Source of the DNA: Fictibacillus aquaticus
Lineage (GTDB): Bacteria > Bacillota > Bacilli > Bacillales > Fictibacillaceae
NCBI RefSeq assembly: GCF_002245695.1
Contig: NZ_NOII01000002.1
Coordinates: forward strand, 372,001 to 436,000
DNA: 64,000 bases
Reading direction: 5' to 3'
Position 1 is the first letter of the stretch, and every line of letters begins with the position of its first letter. Below the pieces are notes generated by a model that made no database searches, was not told the DNA's origin, and saw only the letters and a list, made by a program, of their open reading frames with translations. A program made the position numbers and the translations under genes. Positions 56,134-64,000 of the stretch are shown one piece after another.

Positions 56134-56171
56134 AAAAAATAAAACCTGCTATCTTCAGCAGGTTTTATTAG
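56134..56171 (-). terminator. Intrinsic terminator after yteJ
   Basis: Minus-strand ATAAAACCTGCT / AGCAGGTTTTAT followed by U7. Confidence 0.88.
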
Positions 56172-56174
56172 ATA

Positions 56175-56648
56175 TCAGTCTCGGTTGTGCACAACAAATG
56201 TATCAGCGAAATGGTCATGAAAGCCTTGTTTTTTCTTTGAAAAAGCAGCGGCAATATAGCCTGCAAATAAGAACTTGCTGATAAACTTTCCGATTACTTC
56301 ACGGAAAAACAAATCTCCCCACGTGAGCCTTTGCTCTTCCTTGGCGATCACCCTTATATTGAAAACCATCTTTCCAAGCGTCTGACTGAACACCTTAGTC
56401 ATGACTACATAATAGGCGTACAAAACAATCGCTGCTACAAGACCTTCGAGCGTAAAAATGCCGCGCGGTCCAAAAGAAGGGTTATTTGTAAACAAAAATG
56501 GAAACAAAATAAAACGGTTCAAACTTGAAACAACCACGAAGTCTAGAAGAAACGCCCAAAATCTTATCCAGAATCCAGCGTAGTGATAATCTGCTTCTTC
56601 CTTGTGTAAAGCAGTATCCGGCAATACGTTCCAATCTTCATTTTCCAT
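56175..56648 (-). CDS. yteJ: RDD family membrane protein YteJ
   Basis: 157 residues. RDD domain: Arg in AGFWIRFWAFLLDFVVVSSL (Arg-Asp pair) and the later Asp in TLGKMVFNIRVIAKEEQRLTWGDLFFREV, with three membrane helices. In B. subtilis YteJ works with SppA to protect against lantibiotics. The start lies 11 bases from the sppA stop. Confidence 0.88.
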   Translation of the reverse strand: MENEDWNVLPDTALHKEEADYHYAGFWIRFWAFLLDFVVVSSLNRFILFPFLFTNNPSFGPRGIFTLEGLVAAIVLYAYYVVMTKVFSQTLGKMVFNIRVIAKEEQRLTWGDLFFREVIGKFISKFLFAGYIAAAFSKKKQGFHDHFADTFVVHNRD

Positions 56649-56658
56649 CAGCTCACCC

Positions 56659-57672
56659 CTATTCTGAATATAAATACTTGAGCTGCGGAGACTGCTGCTC
56701 ATTCATCAGCTGCTTGATACCAAGAAGATCCCCGCCGGAACCGGCAATTTTCTGCACACTCATCTGGAAAAGAGACTCAAATCCAACAGGCAGTTCGTAC
56801 TGAACGAGCGAAAGACCGCTGTCGCCAAGCTTCTTCTTCATCCCAGCTGCTGCATCATCAAATGTTCCCAGATTGTCGACCAGTCCGAGCTCCTTCGCCT
56901 GCTTTCCGCTGTAAATTCTGCCGTCAGCTATTTTTCTTACTGCATCTTCATTCATCTTCCGGCCTTGTGATATAACGGAAACAAACTCGTCATACGAATC
57001 ATCGACCATGTCCTGCAATATGTTCTGTTCCTCTTTTGTCATATCTCTTGATGGAGACAGGATATCTTTATGAGGTCCGCTCTTTATCGTCTCCCACTTT
57101 ACACCTAGCTTTTCAGCGAGTTCCCCATAATTCATCGATTGAATAATGACGCCTAGTGACCCTGTCATAGTGGCTGGGTTAGCATAGATGGTATCAGCAG
57201 GAGCGGATATGTAGTAGCCGCCTGATGCAGCCATACTGCCCATTGAAATGAATACCGGCTTGCGGTGTTTCTGCTGTGTTTCCACAATTTTTTTATGTAT
57301 TTCCGCGCTTTCAACAACCCCTCCTCCAGGGCTGTTAACTTTAATAATTATACCCGCAGCGCTGTCATCTTTACCTGCCTGATCAAGCATTTTTAAAAAT
57401 TGCCTGTGATTGTAGCCAGCACTCTCAAAGAACGAAGCCGCGTCGCCAGTGTCTTGTATCACGCCTGAAACGTCCAGTACGACGATTTTTCTGTCAGAAT
57501 CCCCTTCTTGAATCACTGTTTCAGCAAATTCTTCATCGCCAGCCGAAAGCCAGCTCTCTTCCATGCCGCCGAACAGCTTGCCTGCAGCCAGTGAACCGAG
57601 AAATTGAAAAAGTGCTGAACTGATAAAAAGTACGGCAGCGATCGCCAGTGCAATCCATCTTTTTTTATTCAT
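56659..57672 (-). CDS. sppA: Signal peptide peptidase SppA
   Basis: 337-residue membrane-anchored serine protease. N-terminal membrane helix (WIALAIAAVLFISSALFQFLG). Catalytic Ser is in ISMGSMAASGGYYISAPAD and Lys in SPSRDMTKEEQ; INSPGGGVVESAEIH is the oxyanion region. Degrades released signal peptides. ATG 57672 with AAGGAGG; the upstream frame extension covers this site. Operon with yteJ. Confidence 0.94.
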   Translation of the reverse strand: MNKKRWIALAIAAVLFISSALFQFLGSLAAGKLFGGMEESWLSAGDEEFAETVIQEGDSDRKIVVLDVSGVIQDTGDAASFFESAGYNHRQFLKMLDQAGKDDSAAGIIIKVNSPGGGVVESAEIHKKIVETQQKHRKPVFISMGSMAASGGYYISAPADTIYANPATMTGSLGVIIQSMNYGELAEKLGVKWETIKSGPHKDILSPSRDMTKEEQNILQDMVDDSYDEFVSVISQGRKMNEDAVRKIADGRIYSGKQAKELGLVDNLGTFDDAAAGMKKKLGDSGLSLVQYELPVGFESLFQMSVQKIAGSGGDLLGIKQLMNEQQSPQLKYLYSE

Positions 57673-57814
57673 TAATGAAAGCCTCCTTATGCTGTCTATA
57701 CTACAGTTTACCTGTTTCTCCTTATAAATTCCATTTGCATGAAAGAAAGGAATCTTTTCATCTATCTCGAACACCTTATTATAGAAAGCAATCTATTATT
57801 GGAGGTTTTGCACC

Positions 57815-58612
57815 ATGGAAGAGCGCAAACATTTGTATTTATTTTACAAAGATGAAGAACCGGTTACATCAAAAGTTGAGAACATGAAAAAGCTTGCTGA
57901 AGAGCAAGGATTTACTCTTGTTGATAACGATGCGGATGCAAACATTATTGCATCGATCGGAGGAGACGGAGCATTTTTGCAGGCTGTACGCAAAACGGGG
58001 TTCCGTGACGACTGTCTGTACGTCGGTGTCGGTGCTGAGGATATTGGCTTTTACTGTGATTTTCATATTGATGATCTTTCAGGAATGCTGCAGGCGATGA
58101 ATTCGGCACAGATAGAGGTGAGAAGATATCCTACCCTCGAGGTTACTGTGGACGGGCATTCCCGTTTCTTTTGTTTAAATGAATGCTCAATCCGCTCTTC
58201 AGTCATTAAAACGTACGTGATGGATGTATTTATTGACGACTTGTATTTTGAAACGTTCCGCGGAGACGGTATGCTCGTTTCCACACCGACCGGAAGCACC
58301 GCTTATAACAAATCAGTGAACGGTGCAGTGCTTGATCCCATGCTCGCATGCTATCAGGTGAGTGAGATGGCTTCTTTAAATAACAACCAGTACCGCACCC
58401 TTGGCTCATCTTTTGTTCTAAGCAGCGAAAGGAAGTTATCGTTTAAAATTTCACAGGATACAAGCCATTACCCGATTATCGGCATCGACAATGAAGCTCT
58501 CAGCATCCAGCATTGCGAGAGCCTTGAATTCAGCTTGAGCACAAAAAAAGTTAAGACCGTAAAGCTGAAGGATAACTCTTTCTGGCATAAAGTACGCAGA
58601 AGCTTTTTGTAA
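57815..58612 (+). CDS. ppnKB: NAD kinase (second paralogue type, YtdI/PpnKB)
   Basis: 265-residue NAD kinase. Diphosphate-binding GGDG in SIGGDGAFLQAVRK, NE(C)S motif in FCLNECSIRSS, and the Gly-rich TPTGSTAYNKSVNGAVLDP. Makes NADP from NAD. Divergent from sppA, with GGAGG upstream. The position and length match B. subtilis YtdI (NadF2). Confidence 0.93.
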   Translation: MEERKHLYLFYKDEEPVTSKVENMKKLAEEQGFTLVDNDADANIIASIGGDGAFLQAVRKTGFRDDCLYVGVGAEDIGFYCDFHIDDLSGMLQAMNSAQIEVRRYPTLEVTVDGHSRFFCLNECSIRSSVIKTYVMDVFIDDLYFETFRGDGMLVSTPTGSTAYNKSVNGAVLDPMLACYQVSEMASLNNNQYRTLGSSFVLSSERKLSFKISQDTSHYPIIGIDNEALSIQHCESLEFSLSTKKVKTVKLKDNSFWHKVRRSFL

Positions 58613-58653
58613 TTTAAAAAGCAGCCCTTACCTTTACAATCTAGCGTGGTGCG

Positions 58654-58830
58654 GTGATTTCCGCTCCAGGGTGCTGAGCTTTCCGCGGGGCGTGCGGTGA
58701 GCCCCGCTGGAGTCTCGCACCCTTCCGCTCCAATCACGACATATTTTCATTACAATTCATTGAACCAAACCACTAGAAAGGATCAACCCAACTCGTAATG
58801 CGAGGCGGCATGATCCTTTCTTCTTTGTAA
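58654..58830. repeat. Modular palindromic repeat, family 2, internally deleted copy of B2
   Basis: Body 58654-58737 (GTGATTTCCGCTCC to GCTCCAATCAC) is copy B2 in reverse with about 45 bases of the central hairpin missing, joined at CCCC. The attached hairpin (58777-58819, AAAGGATCA / TGATCCTTT with inner CTCG/CGAG) corresponds to that at 41486. Confidence 0.85.
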
Positions 58831-58980
58831 AAAAGCATTCAATTTAAGTGGACATGACCGGATCATATTAAACCCTTACGATGTTCTTCAGTCCTTAAAT
58901 ACTACTTTAAAATTCAGCGGGGTATCTCAGAAAAATCTATAGCTGAAACGCTTGTTCATCTTGAATCCTTCATTGATAAA

Positions 58981-59168
58981 GTTGATCGGAGTGAAAGGTG
59001 CCGACTCCTCGAAAATGAAAAATCGCATTTTCTTCGTGCGATGTCTTGCTGCGCAGCCTTCCTTATCCTGCGGGACGAGCGGTCAGGTGAGACCACTCAA
59101 TGGCGCGTAGCGGCGAGGGGGCTCACCGGACGCCCCGCGGAAAGCGTGCGCCTGAAACGGAGATCAAC
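58981..59168. repeat. Modular palindromic repeat, family 2, copy D
   Basis: 188-base body, reversed relative to copy A and matching its right and left modules (CGAAAATGAAAAATCG..TTCGTGCGATGTCTTGC; CACGCTTTCCGCGG on the other strand) without the middle module. Central hairpin GGTGAG-A-CCACTC, loop, GAGGGG-G-CTCACC (59086-59127) with one extra mismatch. The AT-richer flank runs leftward to about 58860. The gap 58613-59197 holds only these two copies. Confidence 0.85.
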
Positions 59169-59197
59169 TTCTTCTCTGATTCATGGAAGGCTGCTTT

Positions 59198-60799
59198 TTA
59201 AATAACACGGACCTCTTGGCTGCTGTAAGCTGTCTGTCCGTCAACGATTGTATACAAGACTTTTGTCTGAAGTATTTCTTCAGGAGCTGTCTTGAATAGA
59301 TCGCGGCCAAAGACGGTGAAGTCGGCACAATAGCCTGGTGCGATGATTCCTTGGCTGTTTTCTTTCCCGATCGCAGCTGCACTTCCAGTTGTGTATAGCT
59401 GGATGGCTTCATACATAGTCAGTTTCTGTGCCGGCACATATCCTTCATGCGTTTCGCCCGGCTTTCTCCGATGAACCGCTGCATATAATCCAAGCAGCGG
59501 ATTGGCAGGCTCTATCGGGGCATCTGAACCTCCTGCGCAGATAATGTTATGATCAAGCAATGTCCTGAAAGCAAAAGCATACCTTACACGGTCTTCTCCA
59601 AGCCTTTCGATCAGCCATGGAAAGTCTGATGATACAAAGCCCGGCTGGATGTCAATAATAACCGGAAGTTCTTTCATCCTTGCTACGAGGTCTTCCCGAA
59701 CAAGACCAGCATGAATGATCCGGTCTTTCTTTCCTATAGGAGGCGGGGTCTTTTCAAACGCATCAATGACCATCTCCAGCGACTTGTCGCCGATCGTATG
59801 GACCGCTGCAGCCATACGGTGCTTTCTTGCCAGCTGCACCAGCTCTGCCAGCTGCCCTGCACTGTGTATGCACACTCCGTTTGTTTCTGGGTCATCGGAA
59901 TATGGCTCGCTTAAAAGAGCTGTCCTTCCGCCAAATGCTCCATCACTGAATATTTTCAATGCTCCATATTCCACATAAGGCGATGTAAACGGTTCACACT
60001 CGAGCACTTCTTCAAGAGCCAGATGGTGCACGAGAAGATGTGCTTTAAATGGTATTCCTTTTCTTCCTAAAACGTTTTTGAAAGCTTCTTCTGCAAAACG
60101 AAATCCTCCATAATAGCTTAAATCTTCAGAGTGCGCACCAACAATTCCTTTTGACAACAGATCCTTCACAGACGCTTCAAGCGCTCTGTTCAAATAATGC
60201 TGTTCTGCCTGAGGGATGACTTTTTTGACGAGGTCAGCTGCACTGTCCATTAACAGGCCGGTGGGCTCCCCTCTCTCATCGCGGTGAATAATTCCTCCTG
60301 CAGGATCTTCAGTATCTTTAGTGATGCCAGCAAGACTAAGTGCCTTCGAGTTGGCTAAGAAAGCATGCCGGCATACACGGGAAATAAAAACTGGCCTCCC
60401 GCCAGAAATCCTGTCCAATTCTTCACGGCTCACGATCCGGACGTCAGGGAAGTTGTTCTCATTCCAGCCGTCACCGATCAGCCATTCGTTTTCTTCCAAC
60501 AGAGACGCCTTAAGCTTTAATACTTCCAGCAAATCTTCTGCAGATGTGAGTGCTGACAAATCCAGGCGAATAAGCTTTTCCCCATGTCCGATCAGATGCA
60601 GATGGCTGTCAGTCAGCCCAGGTATCATCATCCCGCCTTTTAAATCGATGACCGTAGTAATGAATTCTTGAAATTCTTCTCTGATGCTTGTTTCAAAACC
60701 AGCCGCTTCAATTTTTCCGTCTCTGCAGAAAACCGCTTCAACTGTTTCGTATTCATCTCTCATCGTATAGATGCTGGCGTTTATATAAAGAGTCCCCAT
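59198..60799 (-). CDS. ytcJ: Amidohydrolase YtcJ
   Basis: 533 residues, amidohydrolase_3 family. GLTDSHLHLIGHG supplies the HxH metal pair; HTIGDKSLEMVIDAF and DRIIHAGLVRED contribute further His ligands; CAGGSDAPIEPANPLLGLYAAVHRR has the catalytic Asp. A hydrolase of C-N bonds; the substrate is unknown. AAAGGGGG precedes ATG 60799. Confidence 0.92.
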   Translation of the reverse strand: MGTLYINASIYTMRDEYETVEAVFCRDGKIEAAGFETSIREEFQEFITTVIDLKGGMMIPGLTDSHLHLIGHGEKLIRLDLSALTSAEDLLEVLKLKASLLEENEWLIGDGWNENNFPDVRIVSREELDRISGGRPVFISRVCRHAFLANSKALSLAGITKDTEDPAGGIIHRDERGEPTGLLMDSAADLVKKVIPQAEQHYLNRALEASVKDLLSKGIVGAHSEDLSYYGGFRFAEEAFKNVLGRKGIPFKAHLLVHHLALEEVLECEPFTSPYVEYGALKIFSDGAFGGRTALLSEPYSDDPETNGVCIHSAGQLAELVQLARKHRMAAAVHTIGDKSLEMVIDAFEKTPPPIGKKDRIIHAGLVREDLVARMKELPVIIDIQPGFVSSDFPWLIERLGEDRVRYAFAFRTLLDHNIICAGGSDAPIEPANPLLGLYAAVHRRKPGETHEGYVPAQKLTMYEAIQLYTTGSAAAIGKENSQGIIAPGYCADFTVFGRDLFKTAPEEILQTKVLYTIVDGQTAYSSQEVRVI

Positions 60800-60854
60800 T
60801 AGCGCTTCCCCCTTTTGTCTGCTTTCATTTTAATTCAATTATCACGCTTTACTC

Positions 60855-60899
60855 AATGAAAAGGAGCAGACACCTTCCAGTTGTCTGCTCCTTTTCATT
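60855..60899 (-). terminator. Long perfect hairpin at the ytcI stop codon
   Basis: AATGAAAAGGAGCAGACA and its exact complement (18 bp each) with a 9-base loop. The arm near the gene includes the ytcI stop codon. No U-tract follows (minus tail GAGUAAAGCG), so it is unusual as an intrinsic terminator. Confidence 0.65.
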
Positions 60900-62481
60900 A
60901 TTTTCCGGCCGCTTGCTGCATTTCCTTCTGGCGCAGCTCGATTCTTCTTATTTTTCCTGAAGTGGTCTTCGGCAGCTCTGTGATGAATTCAATTTGCCGC
61001 GGGTATTTATAAGGAGCTGTCAGTTCCTTCACATGGTTTTGCAGCTCCTTGACTAAATTTTCATTAATCACTGTCTCCGGATCTCTCAGCACAACAAAGG
61101 CTTTGACAATATTGCCTCTAATTTCATCAGGACTCGCCACGACAGCGCATTCTTTAACAAGATGGTGTTTAACTAGCGCATCTTCCACTTCAAAAGGTCC
61201 GATTGTATAGCCGGAGCTTATAATGATGTCATCTCCTCTGCCCTCGAACCAGAAATATCCGTCCTCGTCTTTCTTCGCTTTATCCCCGGTTAAATAAAAA
61301 TCTCCTCTGAATGCCATGGAAGTGCGCTCAGGGTCTTTGTAATATTCTTTAAACAATGCAGGCGAATCCTTATGCACCGCGATGTCACCGACTTCTCCAG
61401 CAGCTGCAGGAACCCCGTCTTCGTTAATGACTTCCACCTGGTTGCCTGGCGTAGGCTTGCCCATTGAACCAGGTCTTACTTCCATGCCTTCCATCGTTCC
61501 GACAAGCAATGTATTTTCCGTTTGCCCGTAGCCATCTCGAACCGTGACAGAGAAATGGCGGCTGAATGTGTCGATCACTTCCCGGTTTAACGGCTCCCCT
61601 GCTGAAACTGCACTATGCAGCGATTTCAGGCTGTATCGAGACAATCCTTCAACCTTTGCCATCAGGCGATACTCTGTAGGTGTGCAGCATAATACGTTGA
61701 TCTTTTCTGTATCAAGAAGATCAAGGTATACTGCAGGATCAAACTTGCCATTATAAACAAATCCGCAAGCCCCCATACCTAAAGTTGATACAAAAGGACT
61801 CCATATCCATTTCTGCCATCCTGGACCTGCTGTTGCCCACACTTTATCTCCTTCTTTAATACCGAGCCATCCTTGAGCTGCAGTGCGAATATGCGCGTAT
61901 CCCCATCCATGCGTATGCACGACGCCTTTCGGGTTTCCTGTTGTTCCAGATGTATAAGAGAGGAATGCCATATCGGTTCTGTTCGTCTCCGGCATCTCGA
62001 AGGAAACGCTTTCATTTTCAGCTAACACGGGAAGGCTGTCCCATCCATCTGCAGCACCGGTACCGGTAAATTTAAGTGAAAGAGTAGGCAATGGCTCTGT
62101 AATGCTGTCAATGTTATGTACGTATTGACTGTCTGCGATAACTGCGCGTGCTTCACTGTGCTGAATGCGGTAGCTTAAATCTTTTGCTCGCAGCAATTCA
62201 GAGCATGGAATGACGGCTATTCCAGATTTTAAACAAGCCAGATAAACTGCATACGTTTCCAGTCTCCTCGGCATCAGTACAAGTGCTTTATCCCCTTTTA
62301 TCAAGCCTTTTCGTTTCAAAGCGTTCGCAATCTTGTTAGCCTGGGCAAAAAGATCTTTATATGTAACGGTTACCGTGTTACTTGAAGCATCCCTCCAGAC
62401 GAGTGCCTCTTTAGCGGGATCAGCTGCAAAGCGCTCCATTTCCTGGGACAAATTGTATTTTTCCGGTGCGATAAGATTCAT
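60898..62481 (-). CDS. ytcI: AMP-forming acyl-CoA synthetase (YtcI)
   Basis: 527-residue adenylate-forming enzyme. P-loop SYTSGTTGNPKGVVHTH, DGYGQTEN (A5), YLTGDKAKKDEDGYFWFEGRGDDII (A7-A8), and catalytic Lys in LPKTTSGKIRRIELR (A10). Activates a carboxylic acid to its CoA ester; similar to medium-chain or acetyl-CoA synthetases. ATG 62481 with AAGGAGG. Confidence 0.92.
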   Translation of the reverse strand: MNLIAPEKYNLSQEMERFAADPAKEALVWRDASSNTVTVTYKDLFAQANKIANALKRKGLIKGDKALVLMPRRLETYAVYLACLKSGIAVIPCSELLRAKDLSYRIQHSEARAVIADSQYVHNIDSITEPLPTLSLKFTGTGAADGWDSLPVLAENESVSFEMPETNRTDMAFLSYTSGTTGNPKGVVHTHGWGYAHIRTAAQGWLGIKEGDKVWATAGPGWQKWIWSPFVSTLGMGACGFVYNGKFDPAVYLDLLDTEKINVLCCTPTEYRLMAKVEGLSRYSLKSLHSAVSAGEPLNREVIDTFSRHFSVTVRDGYGQTENTLLVGTMEGMEVRPGSMGKPTPGNQVEVINEDGVPAAAGEVGDIAVHKDSPALFKEYYKDPERTSMAFRGDFYLTGDKAKKDEDGYFWFEGRGDDIIISSGYTIGPFEVEDALVKHHLVKECAVVASPDEIRGNIVKAFVVLRDPETVINENLVKELQNHVKELTAPYKYPRQIEFITELPKTTSGKIRRIELRQKEMQQAAGK

Positions 62482-62553
62482 GTTCCAGCCTCCTTGTTGT
62501 ATGTATATCGAACGATACTATTATAAAACATTTTTGAAAATTTGGAAATTTAA

Positions 62554-62588
62554 TAAAAAAAATAAAAAGGGCGGGTATCACCCGCCCT
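62554..62588 (-). terminator. Intrinsic terminator after sspA
   Basis: Minus-strand AGGGCGGG / CCCGCCCT with a 5-base loop, then UUUUAUUUUUUUU. Confidence 0.92.
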
Positions 62589-62607
62589 GTAGATCCATGT
62601 TATTCAA

Positions 62608-62793
62608 TTATTTGCGGTATCCGCCAAGAGCTTGAGCAACAAGACGCTTAGTGATTTCTCCACCTACAGATCCGTTTGCACGAGCAGTAGATTCTCCACC
62701 AAGGTTTACTCCGAACTCAGAAGCGATTTCATACTTCATTTGGTCGATAGCTTGTTGTGCACCTGGAACAACTAGTTGGTTTTGGTTAGCCAT
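62608..62793 (-). CDS. sspA: Small acid-soluble spore protein, alpha/beta type
   Basis: 61-residue SASP. The GPR protease cleavage region [36 protein letters not shown] is conserved. It coats and protects spore DNA and is degraded on germination. Strong ribosome site AAAGGAGGTG. Between ytcI and thiI as in B. subtilis. A possible SigG promoter (-35 GCATGA at 62847-62852; -10 AAATTAA at 62823-62829) precedes it, with low confidence. Confidence 0.96.
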   Translation of the reverse strand: MANQNQLVVPGAQQAIDQMKYEIASEFGVNLGGESTARANGSVGGEITKRLVAQALGGYRK

Positions 62794-62964
62794 TTTGTTT
62801 CACCTCCTTTTGGTTTGTACCTTTAATTTGCGGCAAAACCGAAAAATCATGCTTGGAAATTGTTGTATTAAGGAGATTGCTTTTTAAAGACTTTAAAAAT
62901 CTGAGGAATTTAGCCCTAAACAGAGGCTTTATGGGCTGTTGAGGTATTGACAGTAATACTTCAC

Positions 62965-63003
62965 AAAAAACCCCCAGTCCTTCCAATGGAAGACTGGGGG
63001 TTT
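62965..63003 (-). terminator. Intrinsic terminator after thiI
   Basis: Minus-strand AACCCCCAGTCTTCC / GGAAGGACTGGGGGTT then U-rich tail. Confidence 0.88.
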
Positions 63004-63005
63004 GC

Positions 63006-64000
63006 TTAAAATAAGTCGCTGAATTCTTCTGTTGTTTTATTTTCATCTAAGAAAATGGTCTCCGCCTGTTCTACCGCACGCGCAACAAGCTCATCAAGGT
63101 TCTCGATATACTGTTCAAACCTGATGGCCTTTTCTCTTTTCGGCTTTGTTTTCGGTGCAGAAGGCAGAAAGATTGTACAGCAATCCTCATATGGCCGGAT
63201 TGAAATATCGAACGTGCCGATTTTCTGGGCAATATCCACAATTTCAATCTTGTCCATTGTTATGACAGGACGAAGGATCGGCATGTTCGTCACCTCGTTG
63301 ATGGCATACATGCTGTGCATCGTCTGGCTCGCCACTTGGCCTAGATTCTCACCGTTGGCAATTGCCATTGCATTGTTCTTTTCAGCAATCTGTTCAGCGA
63401 TTCGCAGCATCACACGCCGCATGATCGTCATCGAGTAGCTTGCCGGAATCTTGTCTTTGATGATTTTTTGAATCTCTGTAAAATGGACGACGTGAAGCTT
63501 GATCTTGCCGCCAAAACGCGTTAATTCCTGCGTAAGATCAACGACTTTCTGTTTAGCCCGCTCACTTGTAAACGGCGGGCTGTGGAAATGAAGTCCTTCG
63601 ATGCGCACGCCTCGCTTGAGCGTCAAATAACCTGCGACAGGGCTGTCGATTCCTCCTGAAAGCATGAGCATCGCCTTTCCGCCCACTCCTACAGGAAGAC
63701 CGCCTGCGCCTGGGAAGGTAATGCAGCTGATGTACGTTGCGTTTTCTTTTACTTCGATCCTGACATCGATATCAGGTTTGTGAACGTCTACCGTGATATT
63801 TTCCGTGTTGATTAATATATGTGCGCCCACTTCACGATTTAGTTCCTGAGAACCGACTGGAAAATGCTTGTATGCTCGTCTTGCTGAAATTTTAAATGTT
63901 CCTGGACCGGTGTTCGCTTTGCGGAACGCCTCAAGTGCTGCCGCTTTAATCATTTCCAGATCGTTTTCAGACTTAACAGCCAGCGAGATGGCGTGAATCC
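63006..64000 (-). CDS. thiI: tRNA 4-thiouridine synthetase ThiI (N-terminus beyond window)
   Basis: About 331 C-terminal residues of a protein normally about 400 long; the frame is open to position 64000 ([15 protein letters not shown] precedes the first internal Met). A THUMP-domain part ([24 protein letters not shown]), the PP-loop [27 protein letters not shown] and the CC pair in [10 protein letters not shown] are visible. There is no rhodanese domain, as in B. subtilis. It adds sulfur at U8 of tRNA using a partner cysteine desulfurase. Confidence 0.94.
   Translation of the reverse strand, partial: IHAISLAVKSENDLEMIKAAALEAFRKANTGPGTFKISARRAYKHFPVGSQELNREVGAHILINTENITVDVHKPDIDVRIEVKENATYISCITFPGAGGLPVGVGGKAMLMLSGGIDSPVAGYLTLKRGVRIEGLHFHSPPFTSERAKQKVVDLTQELTRFGGKIKLHVVHFTEIQKIIKDKIPASYSMTIMRRVMLRIAEQIAEKNNAMAIANGENLGQVASQTMHSMYAINEVTNMPILRPVITMDKIEIVDIAQKIGTFDISIRPYEDCCTIFLPSAPKTKPKREKAIRFEQYIENLDELVARAVEQAETIFLDENKTTEEFSDLF

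Overview
The window is chromosomal DNA from a low-GC, endospore-forming Bacillaceae. Gene order follows the Bacillus subtilis block from the thrS leader through dnaIB, speD-gapB, polA, phoPR, citZ-icd-mdh, pyk-pfkA-accAD, dnaE, argGH and ackA to sspA-thiI. Spore genes (ytaF, ytvI, ytrH, ytrI, ytfJ, sspA) confirm sporulation. The species cannot be fixed from sequence alone; a Bacillus or Fictibacillus-like genome fits. Almost all genes lie on the minus strand. No phage, plasmid, rRNA, tRNA or CRISPR is visible.

Layout. 1-1154: T-box leader (target gene beyond the left edge, probably thrS) and ytxC. 1274-7961: a block that separates ytxC from dnaI, which are adjacent in B. subtilis. It holds an amino-acid ABC permease and binding protein without an ATPase, an Fnr regulator with a divergent degenerate MobA-like gene, a ba3-type cytochrome oxidase and mqnC. 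8064-15556: primosome (dnaI, dnaB), nrdR, speD, gapB, coaE, ytaF, mutM. 15715-25286: polA, phoRP, a MaoC-like gene and the TCA operon citZ-icd-mdh. 25487-34503: membrane proteins, pyk-pfkA, accA-accD, a FadR-type regulator and malic enzyme. 34616-49232: dnaE, ytrHI, nrnA, ytoI, ytkL, ald, ytkK, argGH. 49461-64000: moaB, an EcsC-like gene, ackA, ytxK, tpx, ytfJ-ytfI, yteJ-sppA, NAD kinase, ytcJ, ytcI, sspA and the 3' part of thiI.

Regulation that can be read directly: a T-box; a perfect 18-bp Fnr/Crp-type palindrome upstream of fnr; a 13-bp FadR-type palindrome just downstream of a strong promoter for malic enzyme; two ArgR boxes around the argG promoter; a cre-like site upstream of ackA; and many intrinsic terminators.

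The least explained part is the intergenic DNA. Two unrelated repeat families occur. One is a short palindrome with arms GGGGTNCGGTACC (four copies). The other is a modular GC-rich family of 84-310 bp bodies (six copies). In that family the central hairpin has a constant lower stem, while the upper stem changes sequence between copies and stays self-complementary. An internal module is inverted between two copies, and two copies carry a terminator-like hairpin with compensatory changes. This family is the best candidate here for an undescribed element.
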